DNA of 64,000 nucleotides from Methylopila sp. Yamaguchi (lineage in GTDB: Bacteria > Pseudomonadota > Alphaproteobacteria > Rhizobiales > Methylopilaceae), in NCBI RefSeq assembly GCF_002897035.1, contig NZ_BAUX01000002.1:124001-188000 (forward strand), given 5' to 3'. Below, in pieces: positions 1 through 7,784 of this stretch. Numbering within the stretch: the stretch's first letter is position 1; each line of letters begins with the position of its first letter. The translations under genes were made by a program, and so were the position numbers. Below the pieces are notes generated by a model that made no database searches, was not told the origin of the DNA, and saw only the letters and a list, made by a program, of their open reading frames with translations.

Positions 1-35
1 ATGCGTTGCAATCTTGATTTGCGTGCGACGCCGGG

Positions 36-746
36 TCAGCCGAGGCCGGACCGGTCGAGGGTCGCGATGAAGTCGCTCAGGCGGTCGCCCTGCACCAGGA
101 TGTGGGCGCGCAGCTCGCGCTCGGCGCCGGCCGTGTCGCCCGCGAAGATCGCCTCGACGATGCGCTCGTGCTCGGCGAGCGAGGTCGCGACGCGCGCGCC
201 GGCGCGGAGCTGGAGCCGGCGGTAGGGCTTCAGCCGCATGTGGAGCCGGCGCGCCTCGTCGCCCAGGAAGTCGTTGTGCGCCTCGGCGTAGATCACGTGG
301 TGAAAGCGCTCGTTGGCGAGATAGTAGGTGTCGCTGTCGCCGTCGGCGGCCTCCGCCCGGCAGTCGTCGAGCGCAGCCTGCAGCGCCCGGCGGCCGGGCC
401 CGTCGATGCGGCGCGCGGCGAGGCCGCCGGCCATCGCCTCCAGCGCCGCCATCGCCTCGAACCGCTCGATGATGTCGCGGAAGCCGAGCGAAGCCACGAA
501 GGCGCCGCGCCGCGGCAGCAGCGTGACGAGCCCCGTCGCCGCAAGCTGGCTCAGCGCCTCACGCAGGGGGGTGCGCGACACGCCGAAGCGGTCGGCCAGC
601 GTCTGCTCGTCGAGGCGGTCGCCGGGGCTGAAGACGCCCGTGACGATGTCGGCCTCGAGCGCGAACCTGAGCGCGTCGGCGCGGCGGACGGGAAGCTCGT
701 CCGCCGAAGGCCGCCCGGCCGCATTCCTCTTCGCCTTCAACGCCAT
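36..746 (-). CDS. GntR-family (FCD/FadR subfamily) transcriptional regulator, probable malonate regulator
   Basis: A 236-residue DNA-binding regulator. The N-terminal winged helix-turn-helix (about residues 22-90) contains LADRFGVSRTPLREAL, the GntR recognition region. The C-terminal helical part (about 95-225) fits an FCD ligand-binding domain, with a His-rich stretch NERFHHVIYAEAHNDF. It is divergent from the malonate permease and mdc operon. In characterised malonate systems such as MatR in Rhizobium and MdcY in Acinetobacter, a GntR repressor occupies this position, so malonate-responsive repression is inferred. A GTATAC-centred site lies in the shared intergenic region. The family is clear; the ligand is inferred from context. 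Confidence 0.9.
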   Translation of the reverse strand: MALKAKRNAAGRPSADELPVRRADALRFALEADIVTGVFSPGDRLDEQTLADRFGVSRTPLREALSQLAATGLVTLLPRRGAFVASLGFRDIIERFEAMAALEAMAGGLAARRIDGPGRRALQAALDDCRAEAADGDSDTYYLANERFHHVIYAEAHNDFLGDEARRLHMRLKPYRRLQLRAGARVATSLAEHERIVEAIFAGDTAGAERELRAHILVQGDRLSDFIATLDRSGLG

Positions 747-806
747 ACCGTTCGTCTCGCTGCCCGGCCACGACCCTACCGGCGGGCGCAGTCATGCACA
801 ATTGCA

Positions 807-823
807 TTTCTTGTATACGAAAA
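807..823. promoter_or_regulatory. Candidate operator for the divergent GntR regulator
   Basis: An imperfect palindrome centred on GTATAC (813-818) with A/T-rich flanks lies between the regulator and the permease. FCD-type GntR proteins often bind short TTGTATAC-like palindromes. A TTGACA hexamer follows at 826-831 in the direction of the permease operon, so binding here could block it. The shape of the site is seen; its function is inferred. Confidence 0.4.
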
Positions 824-983
824 TGTTGACACTGCATTTTTTGAGGCGTTTCCTGAGCGCATAAAAATCAACAGCCTGAGGAAACGCCGACGATGACCAG
901 CGCCCCCCGCGATCCGGGAGGCGGCGGGCTCGCGCTCGCCCTCCCGTACGCCCCACCGCTCCTTCCCTCCCGGAGCGCCCGCC

Positions 984-2342
984 ATGACGCCTGAGCTCCT
1001 CTCCATCGTCGGCCTCGGCGCGATGTTCGTCGTGGCGACGCTGCTGCCGGTGAACATGGGCGTGCTGGCCTTCGCCGGCGCCTTCCTGCTCGGCACGCTG
1101 GTGGCCGGCCTCACCACCAAGGCCATCATCGGGTTCTTCCCCTCCGGCCTGTTCCTGACGCTGGTCGGGATCACCTATCTCTTCGCCATCGCCCAGGCGA
1201 ACGGCACCATCGACTGGCTGGTGCGGCTCGCGGTGAAGGCGGTCCGCGGCCGGGTCGTGATGATCCCCTGGATCATGTTCCTGGTCGCCGCGGCGCTGAC
1301 GGCGGTCGGCGCGGTCAGCCCCGGCGCGGTCGCGATCATCGCCCCGATCGCGCTCGGCTTCGCCATCAAGTACGGCATCTCGCCTTTGCTGATGGGCCTC
1401 ATGGTGATCCACGGCGCCCAGGCGGGCGGCTTCTCGCCGATCTCGATCTACGGCGGCATCACCAACGGCGTGGTGGCGAAGGCGGGGCTGCCGATGGATC
1501 CGCTCGTGACCTTCGCCGCGAGCTTCGCCGTCAACGCGGCCGTCGCGGCCCTGCTGTTCGCCGTGCTCGGCGGCCGGCGCCTGTTCGGCGCGCGGGTCGA
1601 GACCGCGAGCGCCAACGGGGCGCCCGTCGGCGGCTACGGCCGCCCGCCCCGGAACGAGCCGCGCTACGGCGACGCCGAGACCGAAGCCATTTCGGCCGAG
1701 CGCCGCATCGCGGCCGGCCAGACGCAGACCGACGCCGACCCCATGGCGGACAACCGCGCCTACCAGATGCTGACGCTGGGCGGCCTTATCCTGCTCGCCG
1801 TGCTGACGCTCGCCATCAACATCGACATCGGCTTCTGCGCCATCACGATCGGCCTCGCGCTGTCGCTGGTCGCGCCGACGCTGCAGCGCCGCGCCATCGC
1901 GCAGGTGACCTGGCCCGAGATCGTGCTGATCACCGGCGTCAGCACCTATGTCGGCGTGATGGAGAAGATGGGGACGATCTCCTACGTCGCCGACGGCGTC
2001 GCGGGCCTCGCCTCGCCGCTTACCGCGGCGCTGCTGCTGTGCCTGATCGGCGCCGTGGTCTCGGCCTTCGCCTCCTCGACCGCGGTGCTCGGGTCGCTGA
2101 TCCCCCTTGCGGTGCCCTTTCTCCAGGGCGACACCGGCGTCGGCGCGATCGGCTTCATCGCGGCGATGGCGGTGTCCTCCACCATCGTGGACGTGAGCCC
2201 GTTCTCCACCAACGGCGCCCTGGTCCTCGCCAACTCGCCCGAAGGCTCCCGCGACGGCTTCTTCCGCCAGCTGCTGCTCTACGGGGCGATCGTCACGCTC
2301 GTGGCGCCGTTCGTGGTTTGGTTCCTGTTCGTGGTGCTGTGA
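984..2342 (+). CDS. matC: MatC-type dicarboxylate (malonate) permease of the SLC13/ion transporter superfamily
   Basis: A 452-residue polytopic inner-membrane protein with about ten or more hydrophobic segments in two halves. A charged cytoplasmic loop (about residues 205-260) separates them. The N-terminal half resembles the MatC dicarboxylate carrier N-terminal domain. The C-terminal half ends with the conserved stretch VSSTIVDVSPFSTNGALVLAN-like before a final helix. It is the first gene before mdcA on the same strand, and most likely imports malonate for the decarboxylase encoded downstream. A GGAG precedes the ATG. Pseudomonas mdc operons use MdcLM for uptake, so a MatC carrier is an alternative arrangement. 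Substrate is inferred from context. Confidence 0.85.
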   Translation: MTPELLSIVGLGAMFVVATLLPVNMGVLAFAGAFLLGTLVAGLTTKAIIGFFPSGLFLTLVGITYLFAIAQANGTIDWLVRLAVKAVRGRVVMIPWIMFLVAAALTAVGAVSPGAVAIIAPIALGFAIKYGISPLLMGLMVIHGAQAGGFSPISIYGGITNGVVAKAGLPMDPLVTFAASFAVNAAVAALLFAVLGGRRLFGARVETASANGAPVGGYGRPPRNEPRYGDAETEAISAERRIAAGQTQTDADPMADNRAYQMLTLGGLILLAVLTLAINIDIGFCAITIGLALSLVAPTLQRRAIAQVTWPEIVLITGVSTYVGVMEKMGTISYVADGVAGLASPLTAALLLCLIGAVVSAFASSTAVLGSLIPLAVPFLQGDTGVGAIGFIAAMAVSSTIVDVSPFSTNGALVLANSPEGSRDGFFRQLLLYGAIVTLVAPFVVWFLFVVL

Positions 2343-2367
2343 CAGTGTGCGGCGCCTTCCAGAGGCG

Positions 2368-2460
2368 CGTCATCCTCCGGCTTGTCCGGAGGATCCAGCC
2401 CGGACGCCCTGCGTCGTCGACGCCGAACCCTGGATGCCCCGGACACGCCGGGGCATGACG
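2368..2460. repeat. Palindromic repeat, family A, between matC and mdcA
   Basis: A 93-bp inverted-repeat unit. The left end CGTCATCCTCCGGCTTGTCC and the right end CCGGGGCATGACG pair, with inner arms GGATCCAG and CTGGATGCC. It fills most of the gap between the permease stop and the mdcA start. Sequences of the form GTCATnCCCGGC...GCCGGGnATGAC are widespread intergenic repeats in alphaproteobacteria. A related unit lies at 4195-4284 inside mdcB. Confidence 0.8.
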
Positions 2461-2486
2461 AGCCAACCTTGGAAGGGCCGACCTCT

Positions 2487-4133
2487 ATGATCGATGCCTC
2501 ACCCCGCTCCTGGTCGACCCGCCGCGACGACAAGCTGCGCCGTGTGCGGGCGGTCGAAGCGCATGCGGACGGCAAGGTCCTTCTCGCGGCGGAGATGGTC
2601 GCGGCGCTGGAGGCGGTCCTCGTCTCCGGCGACCGGGTCGCGCTCGAGGGCGACAATCAGAAGCAGGCAGACTTTCTCTCGCGCTCGCTCGCAAAGGTCA
2701 GCCCCGAAAAGGTGCGCGACCTGCACATGCTGATCTCGTCGATCTCGCGGCCCGAGCAGATCGACGTGTTCGAGACCGGCGTGGCCAAGAAGATCGACTT
2801 CGCCTACGCCGGCCCCCAGTCCCTGCGCGTCGCGCAGTTGCTGGAGGACGGCGCGCTCGAGGTCGGGGCGATCCACACCTATGTCGAGCTCTACGCCCGC
2901 ATGTTCGTGGACCTGACGCCGCGCGTCGCGCTGGTGGCGGCCGAAAAGGCCGATCGGCGCGGCAATCTCTACACCGGGGCCAACACCGAGGACACGCCGA
3001 CCATCGTGGAGGCGACGGCCTTCGGCGGCGGGATCGTGATCGCGCAGGCGAACGAGATCGTCGACGAACTGCCGCGCGTCGACATTCCCGGCGACTGGGT
3101 GGATTTCGTCGTGAAGGCGGACCGCCCGGCCGCAATCGAACCGCTGTTCACCCGCGACCCCCGCCTGATCACCGAGCAGCACATCCTTATGGCGATGCTC
3201 GCGATCCGCGGGGTCTACGAGCGGCACGGCGTGGTCTCGCTCAACCACGGCATCGGCTTCAACACGGCGGCGATCGAGCTGCTGCTGCCGACCTACGCCG
3301 AGCGCCTCGGGCTAAAGGGCAAGATCGCCCGGCACTGGACGCTAAACCCGCACCCGACGCTGATCCCCGCGATCGAGAGCGGCTGGGTCGACAGCGTGCA
3401 CTGCTTCGGCGGCGAGGTCGGCATGGAGGCCTACATCGCCGCGCGCTCCGACGTGTTCTTCACCGGCCGCGACGGCTCGCTGCGGTCGAACCGGGTGCTG
3501 TGCCAGCTCGCGGGCCAATACGCCGTCGACATGTTCATCGGCGCGACGCTGCAGATCGACGGCGACGCCAACTCCTCGACCGTCACCGCCGGCCGGCTGG
3601 CCGGCTTCGGCGGCGCGCCCAACATGGGCCACGACCCCGGGGGCCGGCGGCATTCGAGCAGGGCCTGGCTCGACATGAAGACCGACCCCTCCCCGACCGC
3701 CCGCGGCAAGAAGCTCGTCGTGCAGATGGCGGAGACCTTTCAGTCGGGCGGCGTGCCGACCTTCGTGGAGGAGCTCGACGCCGTGGGCGTCGGACGGGCT
3801 GCGGGGATGCCGATCGCGCCGGTCATGATCTACGGCGACGACGTCAGCCACGTGGTCACCGAGGAAGGCGTCGCCTACCTCTACCTTGCGGCCGACGAGG
3901 ACGAGCGTCGGGCGGCGCTGGCGGCGGTCGCGGGCGTCAGCCCAATCGGCCTGCGCCACGATCCGCGCCGCACCGACGACCTGCGCGCCAAGGGCCTGGT
4001 GGCCTACCCGGAGGACCTCGGCGTGGATCCCACCGAGGCCAGCCGCTCCCTCCTCGCGGCGCGCACCATCGAGGACCTCGTCGAATGGTCCGGCGGGCTG
4101 TACGCCCCGCCCGCCAAGTTCAGGAGCTTTTGA
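2487..4133 (+). CDS. mdcA: Malonate decarboxylase subunit alpha (acetyl-S-ACP:malonate ACP transferase)
   Basis: MdcA of biotin-independent malonate decarboxylase. It exchanges acetyl for malonyl on the acyl carrier protein MdcC. The 548-residue product has the full family length and conserved stretches such as FGGAPNMGHDPGGRRH and TGRDGSLRSNR. The start chosen is the ATG of MIDASPRSW; the frame is open further upstream, but that part is family A repeat DNA and has no family similarity. A GGAAGGG motif lies about 15 bases upstream. It is the first enzyme gene of an operon in the usual order mdcABCDEGH. Confidence 0.95.
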   Translation: MIDASPRSWSTRRDDKLRRVRAVEAHADGKVLLAAEMVAALEAVLVSGDRVALEGDNQKQADFLSRSLAKVSPEKVRDLHMLISSISRPEQIDVFETGVAKKIDFAYAGPQSLRVAQLLEDGALEVGAIHTYVELYARMFVDLTPRVALVAAEKADRRGNLYTGANTEDTPTIVEATAFGGGIVIAQANEIVDELPRVDIPGDWVDFVVKADRPAAIEPLFTRDPRLITEQHILMAMLAIRGVYERHGVVSLNHGIGFNTAAIELLLPTYAERLGLKGKIARHWTLNPHPTLIPAIESGWVDSVHCFGGEVGMEAYIAARSDVFFTGRDGSLRSNRVLCQLAGQYAVDMFIGATLQIDGDANSSTVTAGRLAGFGGAPNMGHDPGGRRHSSRAWLDMKTDPSPTARGKKLVVQMAETFQSGGVPTFVEELDAVGVGRAAGMPIAPVMIYGDDVSHVVTEEGVAYLYLAADEDERRAALAAVAGVSPIGLRHDPRRTDDLRAKGLVAYPEDLGVDPTEASRSLLAARTIEDLVEWSGGLYAPPAKFRSF

Positions 4134-4136
4134 GCG

Positions 4137-5231
4137 ATGATGGATGCGTCGACGTCGCCGTTCATATCCATTCGGTCCCGGTTCGGAACCGCGCCGTCAT
4201 GCCCGCGCGCAGCGCGGGTCTCCACGACTTCCTCCGGCGCGCACGACGCCGAAGTCGTGGAGGCCCGCAAAGGCGTGCACGACGGCGGCGCGCGCGCCGA
4301 CCGTTTGGCCGACCTCGCCGTCTCGGCGCTGATCGCCGAAGCGGAGCTCAGCCCCAAGCCCGGCCTCGTCGACCGGCGAGGCGCGGGCTCCCACGCCGAC
4401 ATGGAGCTCGACACGCTGCTCGCCTCCGCCGAGGCGCTGCGCCCGACCTTCGCGGCGCTCGCCCACGCCGCGGAAGGCGAGAGGCCCTCACAGGCCTTGC
4501 GCGAGACGCTCGCCCGCATCGGCCGCGACGGCGAGGCCGCGATGCTCGCCGCGACCGGCGGCGTCAACACGCACCGCGGCGCGATCTTCGCGCTCGGCCT
4601 GATCGTGGCGGCCGCAACGTTCGAAGGCTCCGGCGCTAAGGCCGCCGAGATCTGCGCGACGGCCGGCGCCATCGCGCGCTTTCCCGACGGCGCGGCCCCC
4701 GACGTCGAGCTGAACGGCGCCGTCGCCTGCCGCGCCTACGGCGTCGGCGGCGCGCGCGGCGAGGCGGCGGCCGGCTTTCCGCATGCGCTGGCCGCGCTCG
4801 ACGCCCTGCGCGCAAGCCGCGCACGCGGCGCCTCGGAGACAGCCGCCCGTCTCGACGGGCTGATGGCGGCCATGGCGGGGCTCGACGACACCTGCCTGCT
4901 TCACCGCGGCGGAAGGCGGGCGCTGAGAGTGGCGCGTCTCGGGGCGCGCGTCGTGATCGCCGCCGGCGGCGCCGCGACAGTGGACGGCGGCACGGCGCTG
5001 CGCGCGCTCGACCGCCGCCTGCTCGCGCTCAACGTCTCGCCCGGCGGAAGCGCCGACATGCTGGCGGCGGCGCTGCTGCTCGGCGCGCTCCACGCCTGCC
5101 GTCATCCCGGCCGCAGCGAAGCGAAGAGCCGGGATCGCGCTCCGGAAGAGGCGCCCGCGCCTGCACACGATCCCGGATCGGCGCGGCTTGCGCCGCTTGT
5201 CCGCGATGACGCCTGCAGCAGGGAGGCCTGA
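4137..5231 (+). CDS. mdcB: Triphosphoribosyl-dephospho-CoA synthase with repeat-derived ends
   Basis: MdcB makes the 2'-(5''-triphosphoribosyl)-3'-dephospho-CoA precursor of the MdcC prosthetic group. The family core runs from about residue 55 (DLAVSALIAEAELSPKPGLV, then DRRGAGSHADM) to about residue 320, with GLDDTCLLHRGG near residue 250. The first 50 or so residues and the last 44 are not family-like. They are encoded by palindromic repeats at 4195-4284 and 5100-5211 that keep the frame open. The ATG at 4137 lies 3 bases after the mdcA stop. An in-frame GTG at 4257 is an alternative start that would leave out most of the repeat-coded N-terminus. Confidence 0.9.
   Translation: MMDASTSPFISIRSRFGTAPSCPRAARVSTTSSGAHDAEVVEARKGVHDGGARADRLADLAVSALIAEAELSPKPGLVDRRGAGSHADMELDTLLASAEALRPTFAALAHAAEGERPSQALRETLARIGRDGEAAMLAATGGVNTHRGAIFALGLIVAAATFEGSGAKAAEICATAGAIARFPDGAAPDVELNGAVACRAYGVGGARGEAAAGFPHALAALDALRASRARGASETAARLDGLMAAMAGLDDTCLLHRGGRRALRVARLGARVVIAAGGAATVDGGTALRALDRRLLALNVSPGGSADMLAAALLLGALHACRHPGRSEAKSRDRAPEEAPAPAHDPGSARLAPLVRDDACSREA
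4195..4284. repeat. Palindromic repeat, family A, translated within the mdcB N-terminus
   Basis: A 90-bp inverted repeat beginning CGTCATGCCCGC. Its inner arms, GCGGGTCTCCACGACTTC and GAAGTCGTGGAGGCCCGC, are almost perfect reverse complements. Its length is a multiple of three and it contains no stop in the mdcB frame, so it adds about 30 residues ahead of the conserved domain. Confidence 0.8.
5100..5211. repeat. Palindromic repeat, family B, translated within the mdcB C-terminus
   Basis: A 112-bp element starting CGTCATCCCGGCCG and ending CCGCGATGACG, with internal GATCCCGG-type arms. It has the same length as the element at 41258-41369 and the same translated pattern in one frame: RHPGRS, RDR, DPGSA, RDDA. 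The mdcB stop lies 20 bases after it. Confidence 0.85.
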
Positions 5232-5234
5232 GCC

Positions 5235-5522
5235 ATGGAACGCTTCGAACTCCGCTTTTCAGGCAACGCGCCGCTCGCCGGACGCGCCCATGTGGGCGTT
5301 GTCGCCTCCGGCGATCTTGAGGTGCTGATGGAGCCCTCCAACGAGACGGTGGTCTCCGTCCGCACCAGCGTGGACGGTTTTGAGAAGGTCTGGCGCGCGA
5401 CGCTGGCGCGCTTTTTCGCCCGCCATCCCGTCGCCGCCCGGATCGAGATCAACGACTCCGGCGCGACGCCGGGCGTCGTCAGCCTTCGTCTCGCCCAGGC
5501 GCTGGAAAGGACCAAGGCATGA
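5235..5522 (+). CDS. mdcC: Malonate decarboxylase acyl carrier protein (delta subunit)
   Basis: A 95-residue carrier subunit that bears the phosphoribosyl-dephospho-CoA arm on which malonyl and acetyl groups are held. The segment VGVVASGDLEVLMEP places a serine at residue 25, the position known to be modified in the Klebsiella protein. Length matches the family. GGGAGG precedes the ATG. Its stop overlaps the mdcD start (ATGA at 5519-5522), which indicates translational coupling. Confidence 0.95.
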   Translation: MERFELRFSGNAPLAGRAHVGVVASGDLEVLMEPSNETVVSVRTSVDGFEKVWRATLARFFARHPVAARIEINDSGATPGVVSLRLAQALERTKA

Positions 5523-6361
5523 GCGTTCCCGCCCTGATGAGCCGCACCAGCTTCGTGGAGCTGAACGCCCGCGAGCGCGCCCGCGCGCTGCTTGACGACG
5601 GCTCGTTCCGCGAGCTGCTCGGCCCCTTCGACCGCATCGAGAGCCCTTGGCTCGCGCGGCAGAACATCGTGCCGCAGGCGGACGACGGCGTGGTGGTGGC
5701 GCGCGGGACGATCGGCGGCGTCGCGGCTGTGGCGATCGCGATCGAGGGCGCGTTCCAAGGCGGCAGCACCGGCGAAGTCTCCGGCGCCAAGATCGCCGGC
5801 GCGCTGGAGCTTGCGGCGAAGGACGCCAAGGCGGGAAAGCCGATCCGCCCGGTGCTGGTGTTTGAGACCGGTGGCGTGCGGCTGCAGGAGGCCAACCTCG
5901 GCCTCGCGGCCATGGCGGACGTGCACGCCGCCGTGGTGGCGCTGCGCCGACACGCGCCCGTCGTCGGCGTCATCGCGGGGATGATCGGCTGCTTCGGCGG
6001 GATGGGGATCACCGCCGGACTGGTGAGCCGGCTCATCGTCACGCGCCAAGCCCGCCTCGGGCTCAACGGCCCGGAGGTGATCGAGCAGAACGCCGGCGTC
6101 GAGGAGCTCGACAGCCGGGACCGGCCGCTGATCTGGAGCCTGACCGGCGGCGAGCAGCGCCACGCGGTGGGCCTCGCCGACGATCTCGTCGCGGACGACG
6201 CCGACGCGCTGGCGGACGCGGTCCGCGCCGCCTTCGAGCGCGGGCAGCCTGCGGAGCACCAGAGCGAGCGGATCGCGTTCTGGCGCGGACGGCTCGAGCG
6301 CCTCCCCGCGACTCCGGAGGGCCCGGCGCTGCGCAAGCTCTGGATGGGAGATCGGCCATGA
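5519..6361 (+). CDS. mdcD: Malonate decarboxylase beta subunit (malonyl-S-ACP decarboxylase)
   Basis: A 280-residue carboxyltransferase-like (crotonase-superfamily) subunit. With MdcE it removes CO2 from malonyl-S-ACP to leave acetyl-S-ACP. Family stretches include QGGSTGEVSGAKIAGALELA, ETGGVRLQEANLGL and GCFGGMGITAGL, the last being the oxyanion-hole region. It begins inside the mdcC stop and ends inside the mdcE start (ATGA at 6358-6361), so the C, D and E subunits should be made in balance. Confidence 0.95.
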   Translation: MSVPALMSRTSFVELNARERARALLDDGSFRELLGPFDRIESPWLARQNIVPQADDGVVVARGTIGGVAAVAIAIEGAFQGGSTGEVSGAKIAGALELAAKDAKAGKPIRPVLVFETGGVRLQEANLGLAAMADVHAAVVALRRHAPVVGVIAGMIGCFGGMGITAGLVSRLIVTRQARLGLNGPEVIEQNAGVEELDSRDRPLIWSLTGGEQRHAVGLADDLVADDADALADAVRAAFERGQPAEHQSERIAFWRGRLERLPATPEGPALRKLWMGDRP

Positions 6362-7176
6362 GCGCGACGATGAGCGCGGCCTTGTCGAGCCGCGGGCGGA
6401 CCTGGTTCGAGGCGATCGCCGGCGGGGCAGCCCGGCTCGACGGCGGCCCCGCCTCCGTGCTCGCGGCGGACGTCGCGATCGGCGGCGACACGGTGCGGGT
6501 GATCTCCGTCGTGACGAATCCCGACAACCGCTTCCCGCGGGCGCGCGAGGGGGAGGTCGGGCTCGACGAGGGCTGGGGCGTCGCCGCACGGGTGCGCGAG
6601 GTCTTCGGACCGGAAAAGCGCGCGATCCTCGCGATCGTCGACGTGCCCAGCCAGGCCTATGGCCGCGCCGAAGAGCTCTACGGCATCCACCTCGCCTGCG
6701 CCGCGGCGGCAGACGCCTACGCCAGCGCCCGGCTCGCGGGCCATCCCGTGGTGTCGCTGGTGGTGGGGCGCGCGTTGTCCGGGGCGTTCCTGGCCCACGG
6801 CTACCAGGCCAACCGCGTGCTGGCCCTCGACGATCCGAAGATTTCGATCCACGCCATGGGCAAACAGGCCGCCGCCCGGGTGACCAAGCGCAGCGTCGAG
6901 CAACTTGAGACGCTCGGCGAGGAGATCCTGCCGCTCGCCTACGACGTGCGGTCCTTCGCGAAGCTCGGGCTGGTGCACGAGCTGATCGGCGGCGTTGACG
7001 CCGACGCGCCGAGCGCGGAGGACGCGGCCAAGGTCACGGCGCGCATCGCGGACGCCATTGCGGACGCCCGGAGCCGCCCGCGCGACCTCTCCAGCCGGCT
7101 GGCGTCGCCGGAGGCGCGCGAGAATCGCGCGGCGTCCATCCGGGTGCGCGAGGCCCTCGCCGCGCAATGGGGGTGA
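6358..7176 (+). CDS. mdcE: Malonate decarboxylase gamma subunit
   Basis: A 272-residue second carboxyltransferase-like subunit, the partner of MdcD in the decarboxylating heterodimer. Conserved features seen are DVPSQAYGRAEELYGIH, the alanine-rich segment after it, and PVVSLVVGRALSGAFLAHGY, all typical of MdcE. The C-terminal SRPRDLSSRLASPEARE segment is also family-like. The gene overlaps mdcD by 4 bases and mdcG by 10 bases. Confidence 0.95.
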   Translation: MSATMSAALSSRGRTWFEAIAGGAARLDGGPASVLAADVAIGGDTVRVISVVTNPDNRFPRAREGEVGLDEGWGVAARVREVFGPEKRAILAIVDVPSQAYGRAEELYGIHLACAAAADAYASARLAGHPVVSLVVGRALSGAFLAHGYQANRVLALDDPKISIHAMGKQAAARVTKRSVEQLETLGEEILPLAYDVRSFAKLGLVHELIGGVDADAPSAEDAAKVTARIADAIADARSRPRDLSSRLASPEARENRAASIRVREALAAQWG

Positions 7177-7784
7177 GGCCGCACGACCTGCTGCGCCTGA
7201 GGACGCCGGCCGCGCTCGAGGCCGTCGACGCGCCGGACTGGGTGGCGCGCTCGCTGGCCGCCGCGCCGTGGGTCGTGGTCCGCCGCGCGGGGTTCGTGCG
7301 AGGCCGGATCGCGGTCGGGGTCCGCGGAAACTCTCGCGCCGAACGCTTCGCGGCCGTCGTCGCGGAAGCCGCGGTCGCCGAGCGCCTCAGCCCGGAGGAC
7401 CTGCGTGATCGCCCGCCGCCGCGAGCCCATCCCGCCTTCGCGGCGCTGGCGCAGCTCGGGCCCGTCCTCGACGCCGCGGGGCTGCCGGGGGGGCCCGCCG
7501 GCGCGGCCGGCTATGAGTTGGCGACCGGGCGCCCGGCGCTCACCGCGGCGAGCGACCTCGACCTCGTGCTGCGCTTCGACGGCGTCCCCGACATGGCCGC
7601 CCTCGCCGCCGTGTCCGCGGCCGCGGCCCGCGCTCCGCTGCGGGTCGACCTCGTGGTGGAGACGCCGGCCGGCGCGGTCGCGCTGGACGAACTGCTGGGC
7701 GACTCCCCCCAAGTTCTGCTGCGCACCCCGCAGGGGCCGCGCCTCGCCTCCCACGCCGAACTTTGGGTCACGGCGACATGCTGA
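7167..7784 (+). CDS. mdcG: Malonate decarboxylase holo-ACP synthase (phosphoribosyl-dephospho-CoA transferase)
   Basis: MdcG transfers the prosthetic group made by MdcB to the MdcC serine. The 205-residue product has the nucleotidyltransferase-like segment GYELATGRPALTAASDLDLVL around residues 112-132, where the two Asp residues of SDLDL are expected to bind metal. Length fits the family. The start overlaps the mdcE end, and the stop is shared with the mdcH start region. Confidence 0.9.
   Translation: MGVRPHDLLRLRTPAALEAVDAPDWVARSLAAAPWVVVRRAGFVRGRIAVGVRGNSRAERFAAVVAEAAVAERLSPEDLRDRPPPRAHPAFAALAQLGPVLDAAGLPGGPAGAAGYELATGRPALTAASDLDLVLRFDGVPDMAALAAVSAAAARAPLRVDLVVETPAGAVALDELLGDSPQVLLRTPQGPRLASHAELWVTATC

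Noticed and set aside
2382-2486. Longer mdcA start upstream of 2487
   Set aside because: The extra codons are family A repeat DNA outside family length; ATG 2487 restores the normal MdcA N-terminus.
4137-5231. Frameshift or pseudogene status for mdcB because of its unusual ends
   Set aside because: The catalytic core is intact and in frame from start to stop; only the ends are unusual.
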